Positions 8,269 through 17,744 of a stretch of 64,000 nt of DNA are shown here, piece by piece. Below the pieces are notes generated by a model. That model did not search any database and was not told the DNA's origin. It worked only from the letters and a program-made list of their open reading frames with translations. Where the stretch lies: NCBI RefSeq assembly GCF_013299185.1, contig NZ_JAAFKG010000042.1, positions 1-64,000 of the forward strand. Direction: 5' to 3'. Position numbers and translations under genes: made by a program. The DNA is from Microcoleus sp. bin48.metabat.b7b8b9.023. Its GTDB lineage: Bacteria; Cyanobacteriota; Cyanobacteriia; Cyanobacteriales; Microcoleaceae. Position 1 is the first letter of the stretch. Each line of letters starts with the position of its first letter.

Positions 8269-8444
8269 AAATTTGTTGCTTGTCAATTGCGAATTAGGCA
8301 TTAGTTATTAGTCATTAGTCATTAGTTGGTAAATATTTCCTAATGACTCAGGACTCAGGAATCGGGACTCGGGTGTTGGTGTCAACTGAACGTCAAACCT
8401 ATTATCAGTCTTATGTCTGGCGATTCAGGCAAGATCGCCCCGAA

Positions 8445-8640
8445 TTCTTGCCCCCTACTCGACCCCTACTCCCCTTCAGAAGGGGGGGATAAGAATCTTC
8501 TCAAAGTCCCCCGACCTAAGGGGGATTTAGGGGGATCGGGCCTCTGCTATAAACGAGAGATACAGGGGATAAGAATCTTCTCAAAGTCCCCCTTATTAAG
8601 AAGGATTTAGGGGATCTTGCCTCTGCTATAAACTAGAGAT
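8445..8640. repeat. C/G-run hairpin repeat cluster
   Basis: Tandem variants of CCCCCTTATTAAGAAGGATTTAGG-type sequence with AAGTCCCCC and GATCGGGCCTCTGCTATAAAC are seen at least twice, so the unit has been duplicated (AAGAATCTTCTCAAAGTCCC occurs at about 8490 and 8570). It is related to 7463-7600 and 55487-55572. Confidence 0.7.
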
Positions 8641-8730
8641 ACAAAGGTTTTGAGGCTTAAGTTGACACCAATCGGGACTTGGGTGTAGGGATAATTTTTT
8701 CTTCTCCATTCCCCAAGTCCTCCGAATATT

Positions 8731-10680
8731 TCAAAACATCCCGTCAATCATATCGCGGTAGTGTTCCGTCACAACCGGGCGCTTAATTTTCAGGGTCTGG
8801 GTCAACATTCCATTTTCCATCGAAAATGGCTCCTGAATCAACCGGAATGGGCCGATGCGATCGTCCGCGCGGTATCCGGGGCGATTTTGCACCTCCCGGT
8901 TCAATTCTTGACGGAATAAGTCTTGAATTTTCTTGCTATTCCAGTCAATTTCGTGTATTGGCGGATTCTGAGTTTCTGCCCATTTCTGCACGGCTTCTGA
9001 ATTGGGGACAATTAAGGCGCCGATCGACTTTTGGTCTTGACCTACTACCATAATTTGGTCGATGTAGGGGCTGCGGACGCAGGCATCTTCGATCGGCTGG
9101 GGTTCGATATTTTCGCCGTTGCTGAGGACGATCGTATCTTTTGCCCGCCCAGTCAAAATTAAATCGTTTCCCAGTGTCAGCCAACCCAAATCGCCGGTAT
9201 CGAACCAGCCTTCGGAGTCAATGGCTTTGGCGGTAGCTTGCGGATTGAGATAGTAGCCCTGCATGATTTGCGGCCCGCGTCCCAAAACTAAACCGCGCTG
9301 GCCTGTTGGCAGTTGCTGTTTAGTTTCGGGGTCAACTATTTTAATTTCAGTATGGGCGATCGGCTGTCCGGCAGAACCTTTAAGATTGTGCCAAGGGCGG
9401 CGGACTGTTAAAACCGGAGAAGTTTCAGTTAAACCGTATCCCACCAACAAACCGATATTCGCGATTTCAAAGAAATTGTCTAAATGCGCGGCCAAAGAAC
9501 CGCCGCCGCTAATTGCCCACTTAAAACGGCCTCCGGTAGCTTCCCGGACTTTTTGATAAACGAGTTTTTCGGCGATCGCGTGGACGGGAGATAACAGAAT
9601 ACTTTTGATGCGGGCGATCAGTTTTTCCGAATCAGAAGCAGGTTTCAAATTGAGAGTTAAACCTTGAAAAATGCGGCGGGCTTCAATGTATTGCTGGCTG
9701 GCAGATAACAGGAAATTCACCAATTTTTGTTTTTTGGGTGGCTGTTCTCTAAATTGCTTTTGTACAGCCTCGTAAATCGATTCCCAGATGCGCGGAACGC
9801 TCACCATGTACTGGGGCTTGCAAGTTTTAAAGTCTTGTTTGAAATAGCGAATATTGGTGTAAATTTGCGTGCATCCTTGGGAAAGCAAGAAGTATTCGAC
9901 TGTGCGTTCGTAGGCGTGCCAACTGGGCAGGATGCTGAGGGCTGATTCGCCCGGTTCGGGTTGCAAAATTGTGCCGAAGGTGGTGAGTTGGTGCAGCAGG
10001 TTCCCGTGAGTCAGCATGACGCCTTTGGGTTTGCCGGTGGTGCCGCTGGTGTAGAGGAGGGTGGCGAGGGTTTGGTGGTTGTGGTTGGCGGGTTTGAAGG
10101 GGCGGTTGGCGCCTGTGGCCATGACTTGGGAAAATTTGACTGTGGTTAGGGTGAGGCTGGTTTCTGGTTCTTCGTCGGAGAGGAGGACGATAAGTTCGAT
10201 CGGCAAATCGGGGAGGCGCGCTTGCAGTTTTTTGAGTAATGCCAGATTTTCGACTACTAAAGCGGTACTGCCGCTGTCTTGGATGATGTAAAGGAGTTCT
10301 TCGGGATCGGCGGTGGCGCCTCTAACGGCGTTGGCGGCCCCAGCAGTCATGATACCTTGATCGGCTATCAGCCACCGGGGACTGTTGTCGGCGAAGAGGG
10401 CGACGCGGGGAGGGATTGTGTCTGTTGGGTTTGGATTGATGCCGAGGGCCTGCAATCCGCTGGCGAATTGCTGGATTTGTTGGTAGAGGTCGGTATAGGT
10501 GAGTTTAATTTCCGGTGTCGTGTGGGGATCGTGGAGGGCGACGGTTTGGGGAAATCGCTGTTTGACGATCGCCCAAATTTCAGGTATCGATCGAATGCCA
10601 CTATAGTCGATCGTGCGGCTGAGGTTGGCGAGTTCAATGTCGCTCATTTGGGAGGCGGCGCCCGGTGCGGAGTGGTTCAT
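8731..10680 (-). CDS. aas: Long-chain acyl-[ACP] synthetase (AMP-binding)
   Basis: The 649-residue product has the full adenylate-forming enzyme motif set: YTSGTTGKPKGVMLTHGN (P-loop-like A3), YGLTETSPVLTVRR (A5), GWFDTGDLGWLT (A7) and ILTGRAKDTIVLSNGENIEP (A8/A10 region). Length and motif spacing fit the cyanobacterial Aas enzyme, which activates free fatty acids with ATP and loads them on acyl carrier protein (or CoA), recycling fatty acids released from membrane lipids. There is no signal peptide. The gene stands alone, between repeat-rich spacers. Specificity for ACP rather than CoA is inferred from the cyanobacterial background. Confidence 0.9.
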   Translation of the reverse strand: MNHSAPGAASQMSDIELANLSRTIDYSGIRSIPEIWAIVKQRFPQTVALHDPHTTPEIKLTYTDLYQQIQQFASGLQALGINPNPTDTIPPRVALFADNSPRWLIADQGIMTAGAANAVRGATADPEELLYIIQDSGSTALVVENLALLKKLQARLPDLPIELIVLLSDEEPETSLTLTTVKFSQVMATGANRPFKPANHNHQTLATLLYTSGTTGKPKGVMLTHGNLLHQLTTFGTILQPEPGESALSILPSWHAYERTVEYFLLSQGCTQIYTNIRYFKQDFKTCKPQYMVSVPRIWESIYEAVQKQFREQPPKKQKLVNFLLSASQQYIEARRIFQGLTLNLKPASDSEKLIARIKSILLSPVHAIAEKLVYQKVREATGGRFKWAISGGGSLAAHLDNFFEIANIGLLVGYGLTETSPVLTVRRPWHNLKGSAGQPIAHTEIKIVDPETKQQLPTGQRGLVLGRGPQIMQGYYLNPQATAKAIDSEGWFDTGDLGWLTLGNDLILTGRAKDTIVLSNGENIEPQPIEDACVRSPYIDQIMVVGQDQKSIGALIVPNSEAVQKWAETQNPPIHEIDWNSKKIQDLFRQELNREVQNRPGYRADDRIGPFRLIQEPFSMENGMLTQTLKIKRPVVTEHYRDMIDGMF

Positions 10681-10815
10681 AGGGTATTTTCGGGGGTTTT
10701 GAAAGATAAAGTTATTGGGTACAAGTTTAATATCAGAGTTATTTTAGACCTTCGTGGCAGTGTGGTGACAGTTTGTCAACCTGCCGTTGTCTATTTAGAA
10801 AATTAGGGATATTAG

Positions 10816-11061
10816 ATGATGAGATTTATATTTCGACAGAAACACAGGATTTTATCAAGGTTGATAGTAGTTACTTGTTGTGCGATCGTAGGGTTATCTG
10901 GAAACACACTGTCTGTGAATGGTGCAGAAGTGCGATCGGCAAACAAAACATTTGCTGATTGGTGTCGCCAAAAAGCCGATTTGAGTCCTGAAACTAAACA
11001 TACTGTTGAAGTGTTCTCGAAATTTATCACGTGCACGAAGGACTATAAATCCTCCTTATGA
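10816..11061 (+). pseudogene. Secreted LRR-protein N-terminal remnant
   Basis: This 81-residue frame has an N-terminal signal-like stretch (RLIVVTCCAIVGLSGNTLSV, then NGAEV) and then NKTFADWCRQKADLSPETKH followed by TVEV. That second motif is what I recall at the start of cyanobacterial secreted leucine-rich-repeat proteins, before the repeats. Here no repeats follow: the frame stops after KDYKSSL. It therefore looks like the 5' fragment of such a gene. A complementary fragment, repeats without this N-terminus, lies at 45038-45823. It could alternatively be a short secreted protein in its own right. Confidence 0.4.
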
Positions 11062-11167
11062 CTCAGTTGAATGGCTCCGTTGGAAGGATTTTTTCAGGGA
11101 GTATGCGAATTCAGGGGAGGTTGGGGAGTCATATCATGTCCGCTGGATTGCCATAACAAACGCGGTT

Positions 11168-11240
11168 CGTAGTGCAGTTCGTAGTGCGGACTGAAGTCCG
11201 CTCTCAAACTGCGGACTGAAGTCCGCACTACAAACCGATC
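11168..11240. repeat. GTAGTGCGGACTGAAGTCCGC hairpin repeat
   Basis: Several inverted copies of GCGGACTGAAGTCCGC are flanked by GTAGTG and CACTAC. It belongs to the same broad GGACT-GAAGTCC hairpin family as the arrays at 17745, 35067 and 49924. Confidence 0.8.
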
Positions 11241-11416
11241 GCACTTTGCTCTCGGGCTAGTTGCTCTGTCAACCACTGGATTTCTAGCTGGATGGTGTCT
11301 GTACACCTTTCCCAGGATGCTGCTTGATACGAGTCAACAGGATTTTCCTGTTCAGCTTGTTGGCTCTCTAGATAGTCTTGGCGCAGGTAACAGACTCTCA
11401 AGCGGTGTTCGAGCAA
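11228..11416 (-). CDS. Small helical protein of unknown function
   Basis: The frame encodes 62 residues from a TTG start (LEHRLRVCYLRQDYLESQQA, later SYQAASWERCTDTIQLEIQW). It is strongly helical with heptad-like spacing and shows no frame damage. I do not recognise a family, and the 3' end runs into a repeat. It may be a genuine small protein or the surviving end of a longer gene; there is no ribosome-binding site that would settle it. Confidence 0.3.
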   Translation of the reverse strand: MLEHRLRVCYLRQDYLESQQAEQENPVDSYQAASWERCTDTIQLEIQWLTEQLAREQSAIGL

Positions 11417-11430
11417 CTTGATTCTTTAGC

Positions 11431-11470
11431 AGAAAGCCGTCCTTGAAGGGCGGGGTTTTAAACCCAAATT
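11431..11470 (+). mobile_element. Isolated IS200/IS605-type end hairpin
   Basis: AGCCGTCCTTGAAGGGCGGG followed by GTTTTAAACCC forms a hairpin plus a TTTAAA end. It is nearly the same as the hairpin at 23752-23785. Such sequences cap IS200/IS605-type elements. No transposase remains here, so this is a solo end. Confidence 0.4.
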
Positions 11471-12379
11471 TCTGATAAGAGTAACTGTTGTTGTTTTAGC
11501 CGATAGCCGTGCAAGGGTTGCCGCTTTAGCAGCCCTAGGGCTGATAATTCAAGCATTTATATCAAAGTGATATTATAGTCTGGATTATATGACTGTATGC
11601 GATTTAAGGGCGATCGGGCAAATAGCTAGTTTTAAAGAATTTTGAAATTTAAAACACACATTTAAAAAATATTGTCAAGTCTCTTCAGATATATATTGTT
11701 TTAAAGTCAAGAAAAAGCGATCGCTTGATAAACTACCACTGCGTTTATTTGCGATCGCCCGCTCGCGTGAAATTTTAGTAAAAAACCGGGCTTGTCCGCT
11801 GCAAAGTTGATACGCCTGTGGGCGATGAGTTTCCCACTAAAAGGAAACTCCAAATTCTTTGATTGAATCCCGTTAAATACGCCTACTCAATTCTCAATTA
11901 ATTCCTGGAATTCCTGCTACAAATTAGCAACATTTCTTTACATCAATCCTTCTGGAATGCACAACTTATAGAGAATTGAAATGTTTTAATATTTAATTAA
12001 GCTGTCTCCGTGTATTTACGGATGCAGGGCGGAAGCCTGCTGGGCTTTACTTCACAGAATCTTCACAATACTCCGCGACAATACGGGTGATTTATAAAGA
12101 TTGTGTAAAGATGACCCTATAACTGTAGCCATACGAGCCATTTTGTAAGTTATGATTGGAACCAGCGAAAACAATACTTACGCAATCACAGCACTTTCTA
12201 AAAAAACACCGAATTCCGACATCTCAAAAGTTGCCAAAAATGTTGGAATATGAGGTTTTCGCCGCAAAACTCAAGAAGCATTTTTCAGCCTCCTAGGTGG
12301 AACTAAAAAATAAAAGATCGGCCCAGTCTGGTTAATTATCTGTCAATAAAATTGACACAAAAATTTAACAGGGAAAGCT
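11471..12379. other. Long noncoding region upstream of the peptide exporter
   Basis: No gene of credible length is visible in these 909 bp. The stretch is AT-rich with two HIP1 sites near 11720 and 11750 and a hairpin around 12027-12042 (GCAGGGCGGAAGCCTGCTGG). A partial match to the palindrome used by the precursor genes, TGCCAAAAATG, lies at 12232-12242. The exporter promoter is presumably here but I cannot place it firmly. Confidence 0.5.
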
Positions 12380-15300
12380 ATGAAAAAAAGTTTAGGGGTA
12401 CAAAATTACTTCGAGCGCTCCCAAGCCTCATTGCCAACAGTTCCAGCTCTTGAGAAACTCTTGGAGGAAATCAGTCCCGAACCGACATTAATTGCCAAAT
12501 TAAATACAGCCTGTGAAATTTGCGAGTTTCAACTCGGAGATGAAATCACCCAATATCAAACCCCGGATAATACCAAGAATTTAGTTGAACAAACACAGAG
12601 CGATTCCCTACGGGATAGCTTCGCTTCACGCAATTTTTATTTAGTCTGCCAGGGAAGAGTCAGGCTGCTAGCAATAGAAGCCTCTCAACAGCAAGAAGTT
12701 TCGGTGACGGTACTGGAACTCGGAGCAGTATTTGGGACAGACGACGTATTTATTGCCAGCGGACTGCCTTACAGAGCAATTGCGGCCGGCACTTGCCAAC
12801 TCGCTTGCATAAATGCAGCCAAATTACAGCTTGTTATAGAGGAATTCCCCCAACTGCAACAGCACTTGCAGCAAGAATTCCAACAGATCCAGCAGTTAAT
12901 TTTTTTCAAGACGCAAACAGATTTGCGATCGCTAAAATCCCACCAACAACAACTTCTGTGGCCGCACTTACTTCCTTCTCTAGAAGAAACCCGAATTGCG
13001 GCCGGAGTTTCCCTCGTGGAACACTGCCAAAAAACCACCAATCATTTTTGGCTCCGCAGCGGTAAAATTCAAGGTCAAGCACCGCCAATTATTGGGAGTC
13101 ACTGGGGACATTCAGATGTACCGAACGACTGGAAAGCAGCAACAGACTTGCTAATTTACCAGATCCGCTCAAAACAGTGGGAAATGGCAAAAGCCACAAT
13201 TGGTTCCGACAGCAATGCCCGTCCCAAAATTATCCGCAAACCTCCGACTTTAACCTTAGTAAGTGCGCCAAAAGATGCTTCGTCTACCTCAAAAGCTGAG
13301 CCGTCAAAACTAACCGCAGTCGAGTCTCCCAAATCGGCATCCGGAATCATCAGTTTCCCAAAACCCAAGCGGCGCAGATGGTTGAGCAGCGGACACCCAT
13401 TCATTCAACAACAGAGTACAGCAGATTGTGGAGCTACCTGCTTGGCGATGATTAGCGAATATTGGGGTAAGAAATTCAGCCTGAATTACTTGCGCGAATT
13501 GGCAGAAATCGGCCGCAGTGGCGCGTCTCTCAAGAGTCTGGCAAAGGCAGCGGAAAGAATGGGGTTTCAAACCCGTCCCGTGCGAGCTTCTTTAACTCCG
13601 CTCCGCAATCAAAATCCCTGGATAGCTCACTGGCAAGGCAATCACTACGTTGCAGTTTACCGCTTTAAAAATCAACAGGTTTTAGTTGCCGATCCGGCGG
13701 CGGGCAAGCGGTGGATGAGTCTTAAAGATTTTACCGACAGTTGGACTGGTTACGCCCTAATTTTAGACCCGACAGCGGAACTATACCGCAATCACAGTGC
13801 CGAACATAAAGGTATCAAAGTTAAGAATTTTCTGGGCATAATCTGGCCCTACCGCGCTACGATCGCCCAAATTTTGGTAATCTCTTTGTTGATCCAACTG
13901 TTTGGGATCGTTACTCCCCTGTTTACTCAGGTAATTCTCGACCAAGTAGTTGTCAGCAAAAGCATCGTTACTCTGCACGTTTTCGCGATCGGACTGCTGA
14001 TGTTTAGTGTTTGGCGATCGCTCTTGGGGGCAACGAGACAGTATTTGCTGGATTACTTGTCCAACCGCATTGACCTGACTTTAATTAGCGGGTTTATCAG
14101 TCACACTCTCAGTTTGCCGATCAAATTCTTTGAATCTCGTCAGGTGGGCGACATCTTGACGCGGGTTCAGGAAAATCAAAAAATTCAGTCGTTTTTGACT
14201 CGCCAAGCAATTACGGCTTGGTTGGATGCTTTGATGGCTGTGGTTTACATCGGACTGATGTTTTACTATAACTGGCGTCTGGCTTTTTTGGTGCTGGCTT
14301 TGATTCCGCCGATCGTGATTTTGACTTTGGTGGCAACTCCGTTTCTGCGCCAAGTGTCGCGGGAGGTTTTTAACGAAGGTGCCAAGCAAAATTCCTCTTT
14401 GGTGGAAATGATTACTGGAGTGGCGACGATTAAGGCAACTGCTGCCGATCGCGAAATGCGCTGGCGCTGGGAAGATCAATTAACTTGCATGATTAATGCT
14501 AAATTTCGGGGCCAGAAGTTGGCGAACTCTTTGCAGGTAGTTGGGGGCGGGATTAATACTTTGGGTAGCACGGCTTTGTTGTGGTACGGGGCCATGCTGG
14601 TGATTCAAGACCAATTGACGATCGGTCAATTTGTGGCTTTTAATATGATGATTGGCAGTGTGATTTCTCCTGTGCTTTCGGTGGTGGGACTTTGGGATGA
14701 GTTTCAAGAAGTTTTGGTATCGATCGAGCGTTTGGATGATGTATTCTCGGCAGAACCTGAAGAAAGCCCTTACAAACCAATGCTGGTGCTGCCTCGCATT
14801 CACGGAACCATCAAATTTGACAATGTTTCTTTCCGCTATGCTCAGGATGAGGAACGCAATACGCTGCAAAATCTTTGCTTTGAGGTGCAAGCTGGAGAAA
14901 CTGTGGCAATTGTCGGCCGCAGCGGTTCCGGTAAGAGCACTTTGGTGAAGCTGCTGCAAGGTTTCTATTATCCAGAAAAAGGGCGGCTGACGATCGACGG
15001 CCACGATATTCGCCACATTTCTTTGCAGTCGCTGCGAGTGCAGTTGGGTGTTGTCCCTCAGGATTGTTTCTTGTTTTCGGGAACGATTTTGGAAAATATC
15101 ACGCTGTACAAAAATTTGGAAACCCCCGCCAGTCATGGCGAAGAAGGAACCTTTGGTGATTCTGCAACCTTGGAAGAGGCGATCGAAGTGGCAAAGCTAG
15201 CAGAAGCTCACGCTTTTATTCAAGATATGCCGCTTGGTTATCAAACTCCTGTGGGGGAGAGGGGCACGAGTTTGTCTGGGGGCCAGCGCCAGCGAATTGC

Positions 15301-15580
15301 GATCGCCCGTGCTCTGTTGGGCGATCCGCGAGTTTTGATTTTGGACGAAGCAACTTCTTCGCTGGATACCGAGTCTGAGCGCAGGTTCCAGCAAAATCTG
15401 GCTCGCATCAGTCGCGATCGCACTGTGTTTGTAATCGCTCACAGGTTGTCTACAGTACGCAATGCCGATCGCATTTTGGTTCTAGACAAAGGCATTTTAG
15501 CCGAACAAGGCAACCACGACCAATTGATGGCTGAACGTGGACTCTACTATCACCTTGCTCAACAACAACTCGATCTTTAA
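12380..15580 (+). CDS. C39-peptidase ABC exporter with N-terminal CNB-like domain
   Basis: The 1066-residue protein is a peptidase-containing ABC transporter. Order: a cyclic-nucleotide-binding-like domain (about 25-165, with LEKLLEEISPEPTLIAKL and FYLVCQGRVRLLAI); a linker; a C39 peptidase with the catalytic Cys in QQSTADCGATCLAMI near 349, His in GNHYVAVY near 421 and Asp in VADPAAG near 437; a transmembrane domain (about 480-770); and an NBD with GRSGSGKSTL near 848, LSGGQRQRIAIARALL, VLILDEATSSLD and the AHRLST switch. It should cut leader peptides after a double glycine and export the cargo. A dispersed repeat is inserted in frame at 12600-12632 and encodes DSLRDSFASR. The HlyD partner follows. 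The CNB domain may gate export; whether it binds a nucleotide is not known. Confidence 0.93.
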   Translation: MKKSLGVQNYFERSQASLPTVPALEKLLEEISPEPTLIAKLNTACEICEFQLGDEITQYQTPDNTKNLVEQTQSDSLRDSFASRNFYLVCQGRVRLLAIEASQQQEVSVTVLELGAVFGTDDVFIASGLPYRAIAAGTCQLACINAAKLQLVIEEFPQLQQHLQQEFQQIQQLIFFKTQTDLRSLKSHQQQLLWPHLLPSLEETRIAAGVSLVEHCQKTTNHFWLRSGKIQGQAPPIIGSHWGHSDVPNDWKAATDLLIYQIRSKQWEMAKATIGSDSNARPKIIRKPPTLTLVSAPKDASSTSKAEPSKLTAVESPKSASGIISFPKPKRRRWLSSGHPFIQQQSTADCGATCLAMISEYWGKKFSLNYLRELAEIGRSGASLKSLAKAAERMGFQTRPVRASLTPLRNQNPWIAHWQGNHYVAVYRFKNQQVLVADPAAGKRWMSLKDFTDSWTGYALILDPTAELYRNHSAEHKGIKVKNFLGIIWPYRATIAQILVISLLIQLFGIVTPLFTQVILDQVVVSKSIVTLHVFAIGLLMFSVWRSLLGATRQYLLDYLSNRIDLTLISGFISHTLSLPIKFFESRQVGDILTRVQENQKIQSFLTRQAITAWLDALMAVVYIGLMFYYNWRLAFLVLALIPPIVILTLVATPFLRQVSREVFNEGAKQNSSLVEMITGVATIKATAADREMRWRWEDQLTCMINAKFRGQKLANSLQVVGGGINTLGSTALLWYGAMLVIQDQLTIGQFVAFNMMIGSVISPVLSVVGLWDEFQEVLVSIERLDDVFSAEPEESPYKPMLVLPRIHGTIKFDNVSFRYAQDEERNTLQNLCFEVQAGETVAIVGRSGSGKSTLVKLLQGFYYPEKGRLTIDGHDIRHISLQSLRVQLGVVPQDCFLFSGTILENITLYKNLETPASHGEEGTFGDSATLEEAIEVAKLAEAHAFIQDMPLGYQTPVGERGTSLSGGQRQRIAIARALLGDPRVLILDEATSSLDTESERRFQQNLARISRDRTVFVIAHRLSTVRNADRILVLDKGILAEQGNHDQLMAERGLYYHLAQQQLDL
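12600..12632 (-). repeat. Dispersed palindromic repeat inserted in frame in exporter gene
   Basis: GCGATTCCCTACGGGATAGC followed by TTCGCTTCACG is the reverse complement form of the repeat at 4568 and 48400. It lies within the CNB-like domain coding sequence and keeps the frame open, adding about 11 residues. Confidence 0.85.
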
Positions 15581-15583
15581 AGT

Positions 15584-15650
15584 CAGTTGACAGTTGACAG
15601 TTGACAGTTGACAGTTGACAGTTGACAGTTGTCAGTTGACAGTTGACAGT
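15584..15650. repeat. Heptameric GTTGACA tandem repeat (STRR type)
   Basis: Nine or so copies of the heptamer CAGTTGA are seen in tandem. Short tandemly repeated heptamers of this kind are characteristic of filamentous cyanobacteria. Other arrays are at 20897-20928, 23830-23894, 33844-33875, 34154-34190 and 62564-62599, in either orientation. Confidence 0.9.
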
Positions 15651-15659
15651 CATTGGAAG

Positions 15660-15913
15660 CAATTACCAATTACCAATTAATTCCCAATTCCCAATTACCA
15701 ATGCCCAATTCCCAATTACCAATGCCCAATTCCCAATTCCCAATGCCCAATTCCCAATTCCCAATGCCCAATTCCCAACTCCCAATGCCCAATTCCCAAT
15801 TACCAATGCCCAATTCCCAATTCCCAATGCCCAATTCCCAATTACCAATGCCCAATTCCCAACTCCCAATGCCCAATGCCCAATGCCCAATGCCCAATTC
15901 CCAATTCCTAATT
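15660..15913. repeat. CCCAATTCCCAATGCCCAATTACC degenerate tandem array
   Basis: About 250 bp made of CCCAATTCC, CAATGCC and CAATTACC units in mixed order. All frames on both strands are open through it, so it generates spurious reading frames rich in NSQLPM or GIGNWE peptides. The HlyD ribosome-binding site (GGAG at about 15914) begins right at its end. Confidence 0.9.
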
Positions 15914-15926
15914 TGGAGTAAATATC

Positions 15927-17729
15927 ATGCTTTCAGAAGACGCCCAAAAAATATGCGCCGATCCTGATGAGATAGCTGAAGTCTATGGCGGCGTAGCTTT
16001 AAGGCAAGAAAACGAAGCCAGAAAAACAGACCGCTCTTTAGAAGTAGTTGAATCTCAAAATCGCTCTTCTAAAACTAATGACTATATCTATCCGGCGAAG
16101 TTCCGGCAGCCTGAGGCTGATAATTGGTCTACTTCTTTGCACTCGGTACTAGACCAACCGCCAGTATCTTTTCCTCAGCAGTTGATCTTAGGAGGTCTGG
16201 TATTTTCCATAGCTTTTGTAGCGTGGGCAACTTTGGGAAAAATAGATCAAGTCGGTCACGCTCAAGGCAAATTAGTTCCCAAAGGTGATGTTTACAAAAT
16301 TCATCCGACGGAGCCGGGAAAAATTATTAACCTCGCGATTAAAGAAGGTCAAAAGGTCAAAACTGGACAGTTATTGGCGGAATTAGACCCGGAAAATGCT
16401 TCGAGCGAGGTGGAGCGTCTAGATAAAATTCTGGATGCTTATCAGATTCAATTGGTGCAGCAAATTAGTTCGATCGAGAGAACTCGACTGGAAGCTCAGG
16501 CGAGCCAAGCTATTGCTGCTGCCGACAAACGGGGGGCTCAAGCTGCGATCGACAGATCTCGCGCTTCAGCAGCCACCACGCAGTCTCAAATCGAGCAATT
16601 GCAAGCAGATGTAGTCTCTCAGAAAGCGCGGCAGGAACAGATCAAACCTCTGGAAAAGCAGGCACAAAATCTGTTGTCGCAACTGAAAACAGATATCACT
16701 TCTCAAGAGGCGAGGCGCGATCGCGTGAAGCCACTGCAAAATAAAAGTCAAGATTTGCTAGCACAACTGCAAGCAAAAGTGGCAGCCCACAAAGAGCGGA
16801 TCGGGCGGCTCAAACCTTTGGTAGATGAGGGAGCCCTATCCAAAGATGTACTATTTCAAGCTGAAGATGCTCTGCGGGAAAGCCAAAATGCCGTCATTAG
16901 AAGCCAGTTGGGGGAAAAAACTCAGGCTGACGATCGAGTATTTGAGGTCGAGCAAACCGTGCGCGACAGACAAAGTGCTGCGATCAGGAGTCAACTGTCT
17001 GAGGCGACTCAGGTTAAGGAAAGGCTGTTTGAAGTCGAGCAAGGTTTGCGCGATCGCGCCAGTTCGATCGACAAAATGCAAGGCCAATTAGCCGAACAAC
17101 TCGCAGAAGTCGATCGACTGCAAGCCGAAGCCGACAGCAAACAAGCAGCAGCGCGCCAAATGCAGTTAGAAAAACAGCAAAAAATTCAGCAGTTGGAAAT
17201 GGAATTAAACCAAATCAAATCCAAAATTGCCGAAACCCAAACCCTGCTCGCTCAAGCCAAAAACAAGCTCAAACAAAGATTTCTCTACGCACCAGTCAGC
17301 GGAGTAATTTCCGCCCTCAACATTCACAACACCGGCGAAGTCGTGCAACCGGGCCAAACTATTGCAGAAATGACCCCCAATCAGGCTCCGCTAGTGCTCG
17401 AAGTCAGTTTACCGAACCGAGAAGCGGGATTTGTCAAAATCGGAATGCCGGTACAAGTCAAATTCGATGCTTTTCCCTATCAAAATTATGGCGTGATGCC
17501 GGGAAAAGTTGTATCGATTTCGCCAGATGCCAAAACCGACGAGCGATTGGGTGTTGTTTACCGGGTGGAAGTGAGTATCGATCGAGACTCAGTGAAAGCC
17601 AACAATCAAACCTGGAAACTCAAAGCGGGCCAGACAGCCACGGCGGAAATTGTCATCCGCCAGCGCAGCATAGCCGACATTTTGCTCGATCCGCTCAAGC
17701 AACTACAAAAAGGCGGCATGAGTTTGTAG
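15927..17729 (+). CDS. HlyD-family periplasmic adaptor for the C39 exporter
   Basis: The 600-residue product starts at ATG 15927 after GGAG. It has a cytoplasmic N-terminal segment, one membrane helix ([19 protein letters not shown] near 88-106), a lipoyl-like half-motif ([20 protein letters not shown]), a very long coiled coil (about 150-440), the second lipoyl half ([20 protein letters not shown]) and a beta-barrel ([20 protein letters not shown]). This is the membrane-fusion protein of type I secretion. The coiled coil contains internally duplicated segments. It is co-directional with the exporter; no TolC-like outer-membrane gene is nearby, so a TolC from elsewhere would be needed. Confidence 0.93.
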   Translation: MLSEDAQKICADPDEIAEVYGGVALRQENEARKTDRSLEVVESQNRSSKTNDYIYPAKFRQPEADNWSTSLHSVLDQPPVSFPQQLILGGLVFSIAFVAWATLGKIDQVGHAQGKLVPKGDVYKIHPTEPGKIINLAIKEGQKVKTGQLLAELDPENASSEVERLDKILDAYQIQLVQQISSIERTRLEAQASQAIAAADKRGAQAAIDRSRASAATTQSQIEQLQADVVSQKARQEQIKPLEKQAQNLLSQLKTDITSQEARRDRVKPLQNKSQDLLAQLQAKVAAHKERIGRLKPLVDEGALSKDVLFQAEDALRESQNAVIRSQLGEKTQADDRVFEVEQTVRDRQSAAIRSQLSEATQVKERLFEVEQGLRDRASSIDKMQGQLAEQLAEVDRLQAEADSKQAAARQMQLEKQQKIQQLEMELNQIKSKIAETQTLLAQAKNKLKQRFLYAPVSGVISALNIHNTGEVVQPGQTIAEMTPNQAPLVLEVSLPNREAGFVKIGMPVQVKFDAFPYQNYGVMPGKVVSISPDAKTDERLGVVYRVEVSIDRDSVKANNQTWKLKAGQTATAEIVIRQRSIADILLDPLKQLQKGGMSL

Positions 17730-17744
17730 GAATTCCTCAAAAAC

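Noticed and set aside
10279-10806. 175-residue plus-strand frame
   Set aside because: It is antisense to the acyl-ACP synthetase, and the frame owes its length to the GC-rich codon pattern of that gene.
11006-11194. 62-residue frame after the LRR-type N-terminus
   Set aside because: It overlaps the upstream frame, runs into a hairpin repeat and has no LRR motif or ribosome-binding site.
15653-15967. 104-residue frame rich in [10 protein letters not shown], and antisense frames rich in GIGNWE
   Set aside because: All frames are open because the DNA is a low-complexity tandem array; the HlyD gene start overlaps its end.
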